A stretch of DNA of 64,000 nt from JBAZYK01 sp964582265 (GCA_964582265.1 CAZOQT010000002.1:8879-72878), one strand, 5' to 3'. Shown: positions 53,054-61,643, numbered from the stretch's first letter. A program made the numbers and translations. Notes: generated by a model not told the origin, from the sequence alone.

Positions 53054-56000
53054 ATGCATATACAAAATTTAATTGCTTCTTTTCCTACGGTCCAAAATAA
53101 TAGAGTTTTGGACCTTTTGCGTAGCCGTAAAAATGCGACGCTTTCTGGGGCTGGAAACTATTCTTCTAAAGTTTTTTCTTTTGCGGATGTTACCAGGGAA
53201 ATTTCTAAAATTAAAACAGTTGTTTGGCTGGTGAATGATCACTCTGAGCTTGAAAATGTAACCAGGTCTTTAAAGTTATGGACTGATTTTAAGGTTTATT
53301 CATTTGATTTATTGCCTCCGGATTCAAGTAAGGTTAAGGCTGTTGAAAAGGAAAACAGGTTGAGGATTCTGGAGTTTTTGGCCAGGCTTAGCGACTCAAA
53401 AAGGAAGGTGATTGTTGTTCCATACATAAACTTGTTGAGTAACGTGCCGGACTCGGAAGAGATAAAAAATAATATTATTGAGATTGAGGCTAAGCAGGGG
53501 CTTAGTGCTATGAATTTCTTTGAGATGATCATTGACAAGGGGTACGAGGTGACAGATCAGGAAAATCTGCAAAAGGGGACCTATGTCCGTACCGGCGATG
53601 TAATTTCTATTTTCCCAGTTAATAGCGATTTGCCCGTAAGAATAGAGATGGGGTTTGATGAAATTGAGAAAATTTATTCGTACGATCCTGCCAGTAAAGA
53701 AAAGGTTGAAGACCTTAAGTGTTTGGAGATTTATCCATTAAAATTTGGATCCAATTTCAAGACAATCAGTGATTATTTTAAACATGATACGTTGATTGTG
53801 GAGGATGAATTAGATGTAATTGATCAGTTTTATGACGCTTGGAATAATATTTTTGATGATCTGTATGGGAGGATTCATTCCCTAGCTTTTGTAAGTTTTA
53901 ATGAGGATGATGAAAATCATCAGCATTTACACTATTTGTCAGTTTTAAAGTACAGAGGTGCTTATGATTTGGCTAATGATCTTAGAGAAAAGCATCGAGA
54001 TGGGTGGAAAGTGCTAATTTTTACCAAGGATCCTTCTGAACTAGAAGGCATTTTTGCCGAGTATAAAATTCCTTATACAACTAATTTCAATAAAGTTGGT
54101 GACGCGAGTAATATTTATTTGATTGAGACAGAAAAAGAGGCGATTTTTCCTCATGCTTTTCAGAATCCTGAGCTTAGGTTAGCCGTTATTTCTGACAAGG
54201 AAGTATCTTCTTTAAAGGAAGAAAAGAAAAAATATTTTAATCAGAAAGTCTATTTAGACTTCTTAACTAGTTTGAAACTGAATGATTTTGTGGTTCATTC
54301 AGACCATGGTATTGCCAAGTTTTTGGGGTTGGAAAAGAGAACAATTGATGAAATTACCCGTGAGTATTTAAAGCTTGGATATGCCGAAAATGACAAATTA
54401 TTTGTTCCGATTGATCAAGCGGATAAGGTTAATAAGTATATTGGCGCAGATGAAGCTCCTCCACATTTAACCCGTCTTGGTTCAGCGGAATGGAATACAA
54501 TCACACGTAAAGTTCAAAAAGAAACAGAAGTAATTGCTAAGGAACTTTTGGCTTTGTACGCAGAAAGAAAGGGGGCAAAGGGCTTTGCGTACAAAAAAGA
54601 TGATGATTTACAAAAGCAGTTTGAGGAGGGCTTTCCTTATGAAGAAACTCCAGGTCAGTTAAAAGCAATTGCAGATGTTAAGGCCGATATGGAAAGAGCG
54701 GCGCCCATGGATAGGTTGGTGTGCGGAGATGTGGGTTTTGGTAAAACAGAAGTGGCTATGCGTGCTGCCTTCAAAGCTGTAAGAAGTGGCAAACAAGTTG
54801 CACTTATTTCTCCAATTACGATTTTGGCAGATCAGCATTATCGTGCATTTAAACGTAGATTAGAAGACTTTGATGTGCGGGTGGAAATGCTGAGTCGTTT
54901 TAGATCCGCTAGTGAGCAGAAACAGATTTTGAAAAAAATTGAGCGCGGAGAGGTGGATATTGTAATTGGTACGCACCGCTTACTACAGCCAGATATTAAG
55001 TTTAAAAATTTGGGACTAATTGTGGTAGATGAAGAACAACGCTTTGGTGTTAAACAAAAAGAGGTCTTAAAGCAGATGAAAACAGAGGTGGATGTTTTGA
55101 CTTTAACTGCTACTCCAATCCCAAGAACTTTGAATATTGCCTTAAATAAGCTTAGAGATATTTCAACTATTACTACTCCGCCGCCTGGTCGTTTGCCAAT
55201 CATTACGGAAGTTAGACGCTATTCACAGGGATTGATTCGCGAGGCAATTTTGCGTGAAATTCAACGCGGTGGCCAAGTTTATTTTTTGCATAACAGGGTT
55301 CAGACAATAGAAGGTGTTGCGGAAAAATTAAGATCGCTTGTGCCAGAAGCTCGTTTTGAAGTGACACATGGTAAATTGGGAACTGGAGATTTGGAAGAAA
55401 GAATTTTGGCTTTTAAAGACCATAAATTTGATGTTCTTGTTAGTTCCACGATCATTGAAAATGGAATTGATTTGCCAAATGCCAATACTTTGATTGTGAA
55501 CAATGCCGAAAAATTTGGCTTGGCGCAGCTTTATCAATTGCGTGGGCGCGTTGGTCGCGGTAGAACTCAGGCGTATGCTTACTTCTTGTATCACGGCCAA
55601 AGGCTTAAATTAAGCGCAAAAAAGCGTCTGAAGGCTATTGTGGAAGCTTCTGAACTTGGAAGTGGTTTTCAGATTGCGATGAAGGATTTGGAGATTCGTG
55701 GCGCGGGTGATATTTTGGGCGCGAAGCAGCATGGTGTTATAAATGTGGTTGGCGTAAGCCATTTTATACGTATGCTCAATAAGGCTGTTGATGATCTTAA
55801 ATCTGGTAAAGTAATGAGAAATGAAGAACCGGAAGAAGTTTCTATCGAATTGCCGCTGACATCATACATTCCTGATTCCTATATTGTTAGCGCAAAAGAT
55901 AAGATCAATGCTTATCAAAAGCTTTCTTCTGTGGATAAGGCTGAATATCTTAATGAAATCAAAGAAGAATTGGTGGAAGAATACGGTAAGATGCCAAAGG

Positions 56001-56311
56001 AAGTTTTGAATTTGTTCCGCGTGATTGAGCTTAAAATTTTAGCCAGAAAAGCGGGATTAGTGAGTGTGAAAGCGGAGAATGTTTATTTGAGCAAAGGAAA
56101 AGAAATCGTGCTGCACATGTCTAATCGTGTTAAGCCAGAGAATATCATGAATTTGCTGGAATATAATTCCAAATGGGTAATAAGTGGGAATCGTTTGAGA
56201 ATTAAAATTGAGGCATTGGGAATGCAGTGGTTTGACGAATTAAAAGAGTGTGTGGAAAAGCTTTCAAAATGTATAAAAGTTGATGAAAAGTCGACTGTTA
56301 AGAACTCTTAA
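53054..56311 (+). CDS. mfd: Transcription-repair coupling factor Mfd
   Basis: 1085 aa from the ATG at 53054. It is preceded by AAAGAGGA (53036-53043), one of the few good Shine-Dalgarno sites here; a TTG at 53033 is the alternative. UvrB-like N-terminal region (SGAGNYSSKVFSFADVTREI), RNA-polymerase-interaction/CarD-like region (LNDFVVHSDHGIAKFLGLEK), then the translocase: VCGDVGFGKTEVAMRAAFKA, LGLIVVDEEQRFGVKQKE, LTLTATPIPRTLN, VLVSSTIIENGIDLPNANTL and QLRGRVGRGRTQAYAY. C-terminal TRCF domain present. Releases stalled RNA polymerase and recruits UvrA. Confidence 0.96.
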   Translation: MHIQNLIASFPTVQNNRVLDLLRSRKNATLSGAGNYSSKVFSFADVTREISKIKTVVWLVNDHSELENVTRSLKLWTDFKVYSFDLLPPDSSKVKAVEKENRLRILEFLARLSDSKRKVIVVPYINLLSNVPDSEEIKNNIIEIEAKQGLSAMNFFEMIIDKGYEVTDQENLQKGTYVRTGDVISIFPVNSDLPVRIEMGFDEIEKIYSYDPASKEKVEDLKCLEIYPLKFGSNFKTISDYFKHDTLIVEDELDVIDQFYDAWNNIFDDLYGRIHSLAFVSFNEDDENHQHLHYLSVLKYRGAYDLANDLREKHRDGWKVLIFTKDPSELEGIFAEYKIPYTTNFNKVGDASNIYLIETEKEAIFPHAFQNPELRLAVISDKEVSSLKEEKKKYFNQKVYLDFLTSLKLNDFVVHSDHGIAKFLGLEKRTIDEITREYLKLGYAENDKLFVPIDQADKVNKYIGADEAPPHLTRLGSAEWNTITRKVQKETEVIAKELLALYAERKGAKGFAYKKDDDLQKQFEEGFPYEETPGQLKAIADVKADMERAAPMDRLVCGDVGFGKTEVAMRAAFKAVRSGKQVALISPITILADQHYRAFKRRLEDFDVRVEMLSRFRSASEQKQILKKIERGEVDIVIGTHRLLQPDIKFKNLGLIVVDEEQRFGVKQKEVLKQMKTEVDVLTLTATPIPRTLNIALNKLRDISTITTPPPGRLPIITEVRRYSQGLIREAILREIQRGGQVYFLHNRVQTIEGVAEKLRSLVPEARFEVTHGKLGTGDLEERILAFKDHKFDVLVSSTIIENGIDLPNANTLIVNNAEKFGLAQLYQLRGRVGRGRTQAYAYFLYHGQRLKLSAKKRLKAIVEASELGSGFQIAMKDLEIRGAGDILGAKQHGVINVVGVSHFIRMLNKAVDDLKSGKVMRNEEPEEVSIELPLTSYIPDSYIVSAKDKINAYQKLSSVDKAEYLNEIKEELVEEYGKMPKEVLNLFRVIELKILARKAGLVSVKAENVYLSKGKEIVLHMSNRVKPENIMNLLEYNSKWVISGNRLRIKIEALGMQWFDELKECVEKLSKCIKVDEKSTVKNS

Positions 56312-56328
56312 TTGTTCAAAACTTGTTT

Positions 56329-57744
56329 ATGTACCCCGCGAGGACACGTCGAAATAGCTCTATTCTAAAAGCAAAAACGGCTTTTGAACAAAAAGAACTC
56401 AGCCAAAAATTCTGGGTAGTCGGAAGAGTGGTTGGAGTTTTGGAGGCTGGTTTTGTTTTGCAAGACGAGAGTGGTAGAGCCGATGTAATTAGTAATGAAA
56501 AATTAGTCATAAGTAGTTTGGAGGTGGGGGATATTGTGGAGTGCTTGGTTGAAAAACATGATGTAACTAGTAATGAGAAATTAGCAATTAGTAGTTTGGG
56601 GAAATTTGTGAAGAAGATTTTTAGTGGAAAAACAGAGGAGCCTTTTAGCTTGGTAGAATTGCAAATTTTAGCTAAGTGCAGGGAGGAATTTTTTATAAGG
56701 AAAGAAGACCCCAATTTTTTAAAGATGATTATTGATCTACGGAAAAAGGATATTTTGGATTTAAGGATGGAAATAATCAAAAAAATAAGAATGTTTTTTT
56801 GGAACGAAGGATTTGTGGAAGCGGATACTCCTGAGCTTGTAATGTCACCAGGAATGGAGCCGTATCTTGATGTTTTTAAAACACGCTTTTTTGCAGATCC
56901 AAATAAAAAGGAGGCAGGGCATGATATGTATTTAATTACCTCCCCGGAATATGCCATGAAAAAATTATTGGTGGGTGGTTATGAGAAAATTTTTCAAATA
57001 GCAAAAAGTTTTAGAAATAAAGAAACATCTTCTTCATTGCATAATCCGGAATTTGCCATGCTGGAATGGTATCGAGCTTATGCCAGTTATTTAGAGATCA
57101 TGGATGATACCGAAAGACTTATTAAGTTTTTGGCACAAGAAATTTTGGGACAGGAAAGATTGAATTTTAATGGTAGAAAAATAGATTTGAGCGGTAGCTG
57201 GACGCGCATGAAGGTAAAAGATGCTTTTTTGAAGATCGCCGGCGTGCCGTATGAAGATTTTGAAGATACTGCAAAATTGAAGCGTTATGCTCAGATAAAG
57301 GGCTACAACGTGGACAGGAACGCAACTTACGAAGACGCGTTCTTTATTATTTTTATGAATGAGATTGAACCTAAACTGGGCCTAGATAAGCCAGTGATTT
57401 TATATGAATATCCTGCAAGCATGGCGGCGCTATCAAAAAAGTGTGAAGGTGACCCTAAATATGCTGAGAGATTTGAGGTTTATATAGCAGGGATGGAACT
57501 TTGCAATGCTTTTACAGAGCTAAATGACCCAGAGGAACAGCTTTTAAGGCTGGAATCAGAAAGGAAAGAGCGTCAAAAAATGGGTAAAGATGATTATGAA
57601 GTTGACCAAAGGTTTATTCGTGCATTAAACTTTGGCATGCCTCCTTCTGGTGGCAATGCACTGGGCGTAGACAGATTAGTAATGTTACTGACCGATACGG
57701 CCAATATCCAGGATGTGCTGTTCTTTCCTTATCAAGATCTTTAA
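56329..57744 (+). CDS. Class II lysyl-tRNA synthetase family protein, GenX/EpmA-like catalytic core with N-terminal OB-fold
   Basis: 471 aa from the ATG at 56329. Residues 25-110 are an OB-fold (VVGRVVGVLEAGFVLQDESG). The catalytic part fits GenX/EpmA better than LysRS: TSPEYAMKKLLVGGYEKIFQ, SFRNKETSSSLHNPEFAMLE WYRAY (split here), YPASMAALSKKCEGDPKYAE, ERFEVYIAGMELCNAFTELN and GGNALGVDRLVMLL. EpmA attaches beta-lysine to EF-P Lys34; the efp gene follows directly (10-bp gap) and keeps that lysine. The enzyme could be this modifier, or a LysRS of unusual type. The OB domain contains two 40-bp repeats (56482-56599) that code for SNEKLVISSL and SNEKLAISSL. Confidence 0.85.
   Translation: MYPARTRRNSSILKAKTAFEQKELSQKFWVVGRVVGVLEAGFVLQDESGRADVISNEKLVISSLEVGDIVECLVEKHDVTSNEKLAISSLGKFVKKIFSGKTEEPFSLVELQILAKCREEFFIRKEDPNFLKMIIDLRKKDILDLRMEIIKKIRMFFWNEGFVEADTPELVMSPGMEPYLDVFKTRFFADPNKKEAGHDMYLITSPEYAMKKLLVGGYEKIFQIAKSFRNKETSSSLHNPEFAMLEWYRAYASYLEIMDDTERLIKFLAQEILGQERLNFNGRKIDLSGSWTRMKVKDAFLKIAGVPYEDFEDTAKLKRYAQIKGYNVDRNATYEDAFFIIFMNEIEPKLGLDKPVILYEYPASMAALSKKCEGDPKYAERFEVYIAGMELCNAFTELNDPEEQLLRLESERKERQKMGKDDYEVDQRFIRALNFGMPPSGGNALGVDRLVMLLTDTANIQDVLFFPYQDL
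56482..56599 (+). repeat. Direct 40-bp repeat inside the synthetase OB domain
   Basis: 56482-56521 and 56560-56599 are 35/40 identical, 78 bp (26 codons) apart and in the same frame. The repeat resembles the AATTAGTAATTAG-type sequences found before several genes, so it may be a copy of the same intergenic element inserted into coding sequence. Confidence 0.7.
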
Positions 57745-57754
57745 TTATTTTTAC

Positions 57755-58315
57755 ATGACGACATCAGATTTTAAAAAAGGTTTAGCTATTAAGTACAACA
57801 ACGACACCTACATTTTGGTGGGATATCAATTTGTTAACCCTGGAAAGGGCACTGCTTTTACACGCGCTAAAATGAAAAGTATTAAGTCAGGTAAGGTGGT
57901 TGAAGTTACTTTTAAATCAGGTGAAAACATCGAAGAGGCAAACATGGAATATAAAAAATGTCAGTACATGTATACCGATGGTACTGATTATTATTTCATG
58001 GATAATGTTAACTACGAACAGTTTTCCATGCCTGCGGATGTGATTGGTGATCAAGGCGCGTATATGATGGATGGTGGTGAAGTTACAATCGTGTTTGTGG
58101 ATAATTTGCCAGTAAGCATTCAGCTTCCTCCAAAAATGGACTTTATTGTTACAGAAGCTCCTCCAGGTGAACGTGGTGATACTGCGACCGGCGCTACCAA
58201 GCAGGTTGTGCTTGAGACCGGGGCTAAAGTTAGTGCGCCACTTTTTATTAAAGAGGGCGACAAGATCCGTGTAAATACGGACACCGGTGAATATGTGGAA
58301 AGAGTAAATAAGTAA
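57755..58315 (+). CDS. efp: Elongation factor P
   Basis: 186 aa from the ATG at 57755. Stimulates peptide bond formation at polyproline stretches. The loop QFVNPGKGTAFTRAKMKSIK has the conserved modification lysine (PGKG, Lys31 in this numbering). C-terminal ATGATKQVVLETGAKVSAPL and VNTDTGEYVERV are standard. Directly behind the GenX-like gene, 7 bp before a small membrane protein gene. Confidence 0.96.
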   Translation: MTTSDFKKGLAIKYNNDTYILVGYQFVNPGKGTAFTRAKMKSIKSGKVVEVTFKSGENIEEANMEYKKCQYMYTDGTDYYFMDNVNYEQFSMPADVIGDQGAYMMDGGEVTIVFVDNLPVSIQLPPKMDFIVTEAPPGERGDTATGATKQVVLETGAKVSAPLFIKEGDKIRVNTDTGEYVERVNK

Positions 58316-58322
58316 TATTTTC

Positions 58323-58778
58323 ATGATTTCTGAACATCAAAGTTCCAGGCTGAACGGCAAGTGGAAATATTCGGGTTTTCTTAAGTTGGTAATCTCTATG
58401 CCATTTATTTATGGCATGATTGTCCCACTTTTAATTTTAGATATTGGGGTAAGTATTTACCATGCGATTTGCTTTCCTCTTTATGGTATTCCAAAGGTTA
58501 AACGTAAGGAATTTATAAATTATGAAAGAGCCAAACTTTTTGATTTAAGCTGGGTTGATAAATTTAATTGTTACTATTGCAGTTACGCAAATGGGTTAAT
58601 TGCCTACACAAAAAAGATTGCCGGAGAAACGGAAAGGGTTTGGTGCCCAATCAAACATAAAATGAAAGAGGCTTTTAAAGAGCTGGATCATAGAAAAGAT
58701 TTTGTGGATGAAGGAAGAAGGAGCCTTCTGGAAAAATATTATAAAATGTACGAGGAAGAACTTAAAACCAGGCAGTAG
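58323..58778 (+). CDS. Small membrane protein with CxxC motif
   Basis: 151 aa. One or two transmembrane segments at residues 20-50 (LKLVISMPFIYGMIVPLLIL, then DIGVSIYHAICFPLYGIPKV). After KRKEFINYERAKLFDL comes WVDKFNCYYCSYANGLIAYT and IAGETERVWCPIKHKM. The pattern C-x2-C plus a later Trp-Cys-Pro resembles a small family I recall from Proteobacteria with nearly the same FPLYGIP...CxYCxYANG...TExxWC order, function unknown. Probably metal binding. 7 bp after efp. Confidence 0.75.
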   Translation: MISEHQSSRLNGKWKYSGFLKLVISMPFIYGMIVPLLILDIGVSIYHAICFPLYGIPKVKRKEFINYERAKLFDLSWVDKFNCYYCSYANGLIAYTKKIAGETERVWCPIKHKMKEAFKELDHRKDFVDEGRRSLLEKYYKMYEEELKTRQ

Positions 58779-58800
58779 ATGCTGCCCAATTTTTTCTGTA

Positions 58801-59709
58801 ATGATTGATATGCCAGGAACAATACCGCCACCACCGTCATTACAATCAGGAGAGGAAATGATAAGTTTTTTACACGAAACCCTAGCCCAATTGCTGGGTA
58901 AGTTTAGGGATGCGGCAAATCAGATATGGGCTAAACTACCAGCTGATGGGCAAGAAGAAGCAATGGCAAAGGCAGATTTTTTGCACAGGGCAGCAGATGT
59001 GTTAGAAAACAAAATGCCTAAGGTTCTGAAGGATGTTCAAGGAACTTTGTTGGAATATAGACTCGGGTGTTTATCTGATGACACCGATACTGATGAATGT
59101 TTACTTTTGGCAGATCTGGTAATTTCTATCGCGGAAAATGATACCGGGAAGGATGAAATGGTAAGTTTAGTGAAGGACATTGGGAATTTGTTGCCGAAAG
59201 CCGTTGGAGAAAGCATGCAGCAGGTCCTTTTGCTTTTAGATACGCAAATTTCTCACTTCTATGGTCAGCTTGAAGCGGATATGAATTCAGGTGTCCGTGG
59301 TCGTTTTTATATTACCTACTCAGCAAGGGCGGGAAGAGCTTGCCAGCTAGCGATTTTACAAAATTATTTTGAGATATTGAAATCTTTTAAGGGGCAAATA
59401 AATTTATCCGATGCTACGGCCTTGTTAAGCAATGCTGTTGTCACCAATTTCTTTAGTAATTTCCCTTTTTCATCGGGGGCAGAGGTATTCTTAAAACCTG
59501 ATGAAGTAAATATTTTTGGGGCAAAGGTTATTGGGAAATGGGGGAGTCCACGAGTCAAAATGGAGGATTTTATAAAATATAAAGCAAGGGGATTTTTAAA
59601 TGAAATTTTGATATTTGAACCGCAAATCGAGGATGTATCTAAAGTGACGGAGCAGGAAGTGTCTGTGGTAATTGAAAATAGTGGCCGCAACGCCGACGCT
59701 GCAGAGTAA
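58801..59709 (+). CDS. Unknown 302-aa helical protein
   Basis: No family recognised. Start at the ATG 58801 is preferred, since an earlier frame start would overlap the previous gene by 77 bp. Pro-rich N-terminus (MIDMPGTIPPPPSLQSGEEM), then a long helical body (LHETLAQLLGKFRDAANQIW, HFYGQLEADMNSGVRGRFYI). No signal peptide or membrane segment. Last gene before the tmRNA. Confidence 0.65.
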   Translation: MIDMPGTIPPPPSLQSGEEMISFLHETLAQLLGKFRDAANQIWAKLPADGQEEAMAKADFLHRAADVLENKMPKVLKDVQGTLLEYRLGCLSDDTDTDECLLLADLVISIAENDTGKDEMVSLVKDIGNLLPKAVGESMQQVLLLLDTQISHFYGQLEADMNSGVRGRFYITYSARAGRACQLAILQNYFEILKSFKGQINLSDATALLSNAVVTNFFSNFPFSSGAEVFLKPDEVNIFGAKVIGKWGSPRVKMEDFIKYKARGFLNEILIFEPQIEDVSKVTEQEVSVVIENSGRNADAAE

Positions 59710-59757
59710 AGTGGGTAGAGAAATTAAAACGTACAAGATGTGATGTTCAGAGGGGTT

Positions 59758-59786
59758 TTGACGATTAGGGGATTTTGTTATATTAT
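59758..59786 (+). promoter_or_regulatory. Predicted promoter of the tmRNA gene
   Basis: TTGACG (59758-59763), 17-nt spacer, TATTAT (59781-59786), 43 bp upstream of the mature 5' end. Confidence 0.6.
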
Positions 59787-59829
59787 TTATTGGTAGAGTG
59801 AAGTTGTCGCGTGAAATGGTTTTGCCTGT

Positions 59830-60247
59830 GGGGATGTAAGGCTTTCGACAGAAATGGCTCTTTGACAAACTGCAATCCGGGGATCGCGCTGTCTCCCCGT
59901 AGATCCGTCCAGCGCAAACAAAGTGCTAACCCACTTAAAAAACTCGCTGCCGCTATGGCAAACGAGGCTGCTTCTGTACAAGCTCCGGCTTTTGCATTAG
60001 CTGCATAAATTCTTTCCCCTTTTCGGGAAAGTCGTTTAACCTTTGATACCTATTAGAGGGATTAAACGTCATTAGTAGGTTAAGCTTGTGGGCTGCCTGA
60101 TCCACAGGACGAAAACTTAAGGCTAAGCTTAATGAGCTTTTTGTTTGTTTTTGATTCATTAGGCCGAAAATCTTAAAATAAACTATGATTGTAGGCGTTT
60201 GTTCTAGACATTTTTGGACCCGGGTTCAATTCCCGGCATCTCCACCA
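59830..60247 (+). ncRNA. ssrA: Transfer-messenger RNA (one-piece)
   Basis: 418 nt. 5' acceptor GGGGATG pairs with CATCTCC near the 3' end (one G-T pair), ending ACCA; T arm CCCGGGTTCAATTCCCGG. Pseudoknot 1 is visible: CGGGGA/TCTCCCCG stem with loop CGCTG pairing to CAGCG (about 59879-59914). The tag frame follows, then hairpin CTTTCCC/GGGAAAG just after the tag stop, and further pseudoknot-like repeats before the tRNA-like domain. It rescues ribosomes stalled on broken mRNA. SmpB is not in the window. Confidence 0.96.
59925..60008 (+). other. tmRNA tag reading frame (27 residues)
   Basis: GCT resume codon at 59925, 10 nt after pseudoknot 1. The tag starts ANPLKKLAAAMANE and ends SVQAPAFALAA before TAA, the expected protease signal. 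A shorter start at GCA 59958 would give 16 residues but lies much further from the pseudoknot. Confidence 0.75.
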
Positions 60248-60357
60248 AGTAGATTGGTCTACCCAAGCAGTATTTTGCAGGTTATTTTGCGTGTTCGGGG
60301 CGGCGGTTATGCAAAGCGATTATTGCAATAATGTGGTAATCTGTGGAAAGAGGTGTT

Positions 60358-60382
60358 ATGCTGTTAAAGCAAAAAACAGCAT
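60358..60382 (+). promoter_or_regulatory. Hairpin in the cold-shock gene leader
   Basis: ATGCTGTT (60358-60365) pairs perfectly with AACAGCAT (60375-60382), 70 bp before the csp ATG. It may be part of a long cold-shock-type leader or a terminator-like end of tmRNA transcription, but no U run follows. Confidence 0.35.
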
Positions 60383-60452
60383 CATTTAAAAAAGGAGTCG
60401 ATTTTTTATTTGCTACTACTTGTTGCAAATTTATTTTTTTAGTTTAATTTTC

Positions 60453-60653
60453 ATGAAAGGTGTTATCAAGAAAAAAATGGATAAAGGTTATGGTTTTATT
60501 TCTTCTCCAGAATTGCAGAAAGATCTTTTCTTTCACAGCAAAGCTTTAGCAGGAATCAGTTTTGATCAGATCCAGGAGGGAGATGCAGTTTCTTTTGATG
60601 TTGATGATAGTTCTCCAAAAGGACCATCTGCTACTAATGTTCAAATGGCGTAA
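60453..60653 (+). CDS. Cold-shock domain protein
   Basis: 66 aa from the ATG at 60453. MKGVIKKKMDKGYGFISSPE (RNP1-like KGYGFI), DLFFHSKALAGISF (RNP2-like) and EGDAVSFDVDDSSPKGPSAT match CspA-type RNA chaperones, though the usual N-terminal W is replaced and the middle is slightly diverged. Own leader and a strong terminator. Confidence 0.92.
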   Translation: MKGVIKKKMDKGYGFISSPELQKDLFFHSKALAGISFDQIQEGDAVSFDVDDSSPKGPSATNVQMA

Positions 60654-60687
60654 TCGTCATTTTGACTTTTAACTGTTTAGATAATTA

Positions 60688-60718
60688 AGCCCGGAGTGTA
60701 ATTACTCCGGGCTTTTTT
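60688..60718 (+). terminator. Rho-independent terminator after the cold-shock gene
   Basis: GCCCGGAGT (60689-60697) pairs with ACTCCGGGC (60704-60712), followed by six T. Confidence 0.9.
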
Positions 60719-60800
60719 GTGGAGTCTATAAAATGAAATTTGACAAGCCTGGCAAATTACGATAAAAAAGACTATTAATTTACAATTTAATTGTTCGTAT

Positions 60801-61172
60801 ATGTCTGAAGTATTAACAGCGGACCTTTTAAGGTTAGAAAATCAAGCTGCGGCAGGCCATGAGGGCAGTGATTCAAAGGTTGATGCTTTGAATCGGCTGT
60901 TTGAAGAAGCAGAAGCGGCATATGATTTACTAACCAAAGGCGACCAAATCAAGCAATTAAAAGCTACATATGTAAAACGGGTAGCCGCTGTCATGACTGG
61001 ACAGCCATTTGGTTTGCTAGTGGAGGCATTAAGAGATCTGGATAAAATCGGACTGGATCGACTTTTGGAACTTGGCGAAGATGTTTCAAACTCAGGATAT
61101 TTAAATCAAGGTATTGAAAATCCTCCTTCAAGAAACGATAATAATGTTGGCTCTTTAAAGGAAGTTTCTTGA
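60801..61172 (+). CDS. Unknown 123-aa helical protein
   Basis: No family recognised. Acidic helical N-terminus (LLRLENQAAAGHEGSDSKVD, LFEEAEAAYDLLTKGDQIKQ) and a Gly/Asn-rich tail (NDNNVGSLKEVS). Three bp before the GGQ-factor gene, so probably co-transcribed with it. Confidence 0.6.
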   Translation: MSEVLTADLLRLENQAAAGHEGSDSKVDALNRLFEEAEAAYDLLTKGDQIKQLKATYVKRVAAVMTGQPFGLLVEALRDLDKIGLDRLLELGEDVSNSGYLNQGIENPPSRNDNNVGSLKEVS

Positions 61173-61175
61173 TTT

Positions 61176-61571
61176 ATGAATTTCCCAGTTGAATTATCCG
61201 AACCGTTGCTTATAAAGGCTCAGCAGCTTAATATTTTGCCAGAGGATGTTGTTGAGCAATTTGTGCGTGGAAGCGGTAAAGGAGGTCAAAAAATAAACAA
61301 GACATCATCTTGTGTGCTTTTAAAGCACTTGCCTACCGGCATCGAGGTAAGATGCCAAAAACATCGAGAACAAAGCAAAAATAGGCTTTCTGCCTATAAG
61401 TTGCTCATTTTGAAGATCGAAGATCAAATTAAGGGTAAACAGTCCGCAAGGGCAAAAGCCATTTTTAAACTAAAAAAACAAAAGAAAAGACGCAGCAGAA
61501 AGGCAAAAGAGAAGATGCTTGTAGCAAAGAAAAAAAGATCGGAAATCAAACAAAATAGAGGGACCCTGTAA
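61176..61571 (+). CDS. GGQ-motif release-factor-like ribosome rescue protein
   Basis: 131 aa. Only the catalytic domain of a class I release factor: VRGSGKGGQKINKTSSCVLL (GGQ loop), KHLPTGIEVRCQKHREQSKN, then a very basic tail (KLKKQKKRRSRKAKEKMLVA). No codon-recognition domain. This resembles the ArfB/MTRFR-type peptidyl-tRNA hydrolases that release stalled ribosomes; the order with the basic tail is closest to what I recall of mitochondrial MTRFR. It lies 0.9 kb after the tmRNA gene, so two rescue routes are close together. Confidence 0.88.
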   Translation: MNFPVELSEPLLIKAQQLNILPEDVVEQFVRGSGKGGQKINKTSSCVLLKHLPTGIEVRCQKHREQSKNRLSAYKLLILKIEDQIKGKQSARAKAIFKLKKQKKRRSRKAKEKMLVAKKKRSEIKQNRGTL

Positions 61572-61614
61572 TATTTTCAAACTTTCTGTCTTATCCTAAA
61601 TGGTGAGAATGGGT

Positions 61615-61643
61615 TTGACAAAAAGCGTATTGTCTAGCATAAT
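61615..61643 (+). promoter_or_regulatory. Predicted promoter of the sigma-factor operon
   Basis: TTGACA (61615-61620), 17-nt spacer, CATAAT (61638-61643), 57 bp before the GTG start. Confidence 0.65.

Noticed and set aside
57713..57754. Earlier start for efp inside the synthetase gene
   Set aside because: The extra residues are shared with no EF-P, and ATG 57755 gives the standard N-terminus.
59958..60008. 16-residue tmRNA tag starting at GCA AAC GAG
   Set aside because: It looks like a typical tag start but lies over 40 nt from pseudoknot 1, while GCT AAC at 59925 is at the expected distance; kept as an alternative only.
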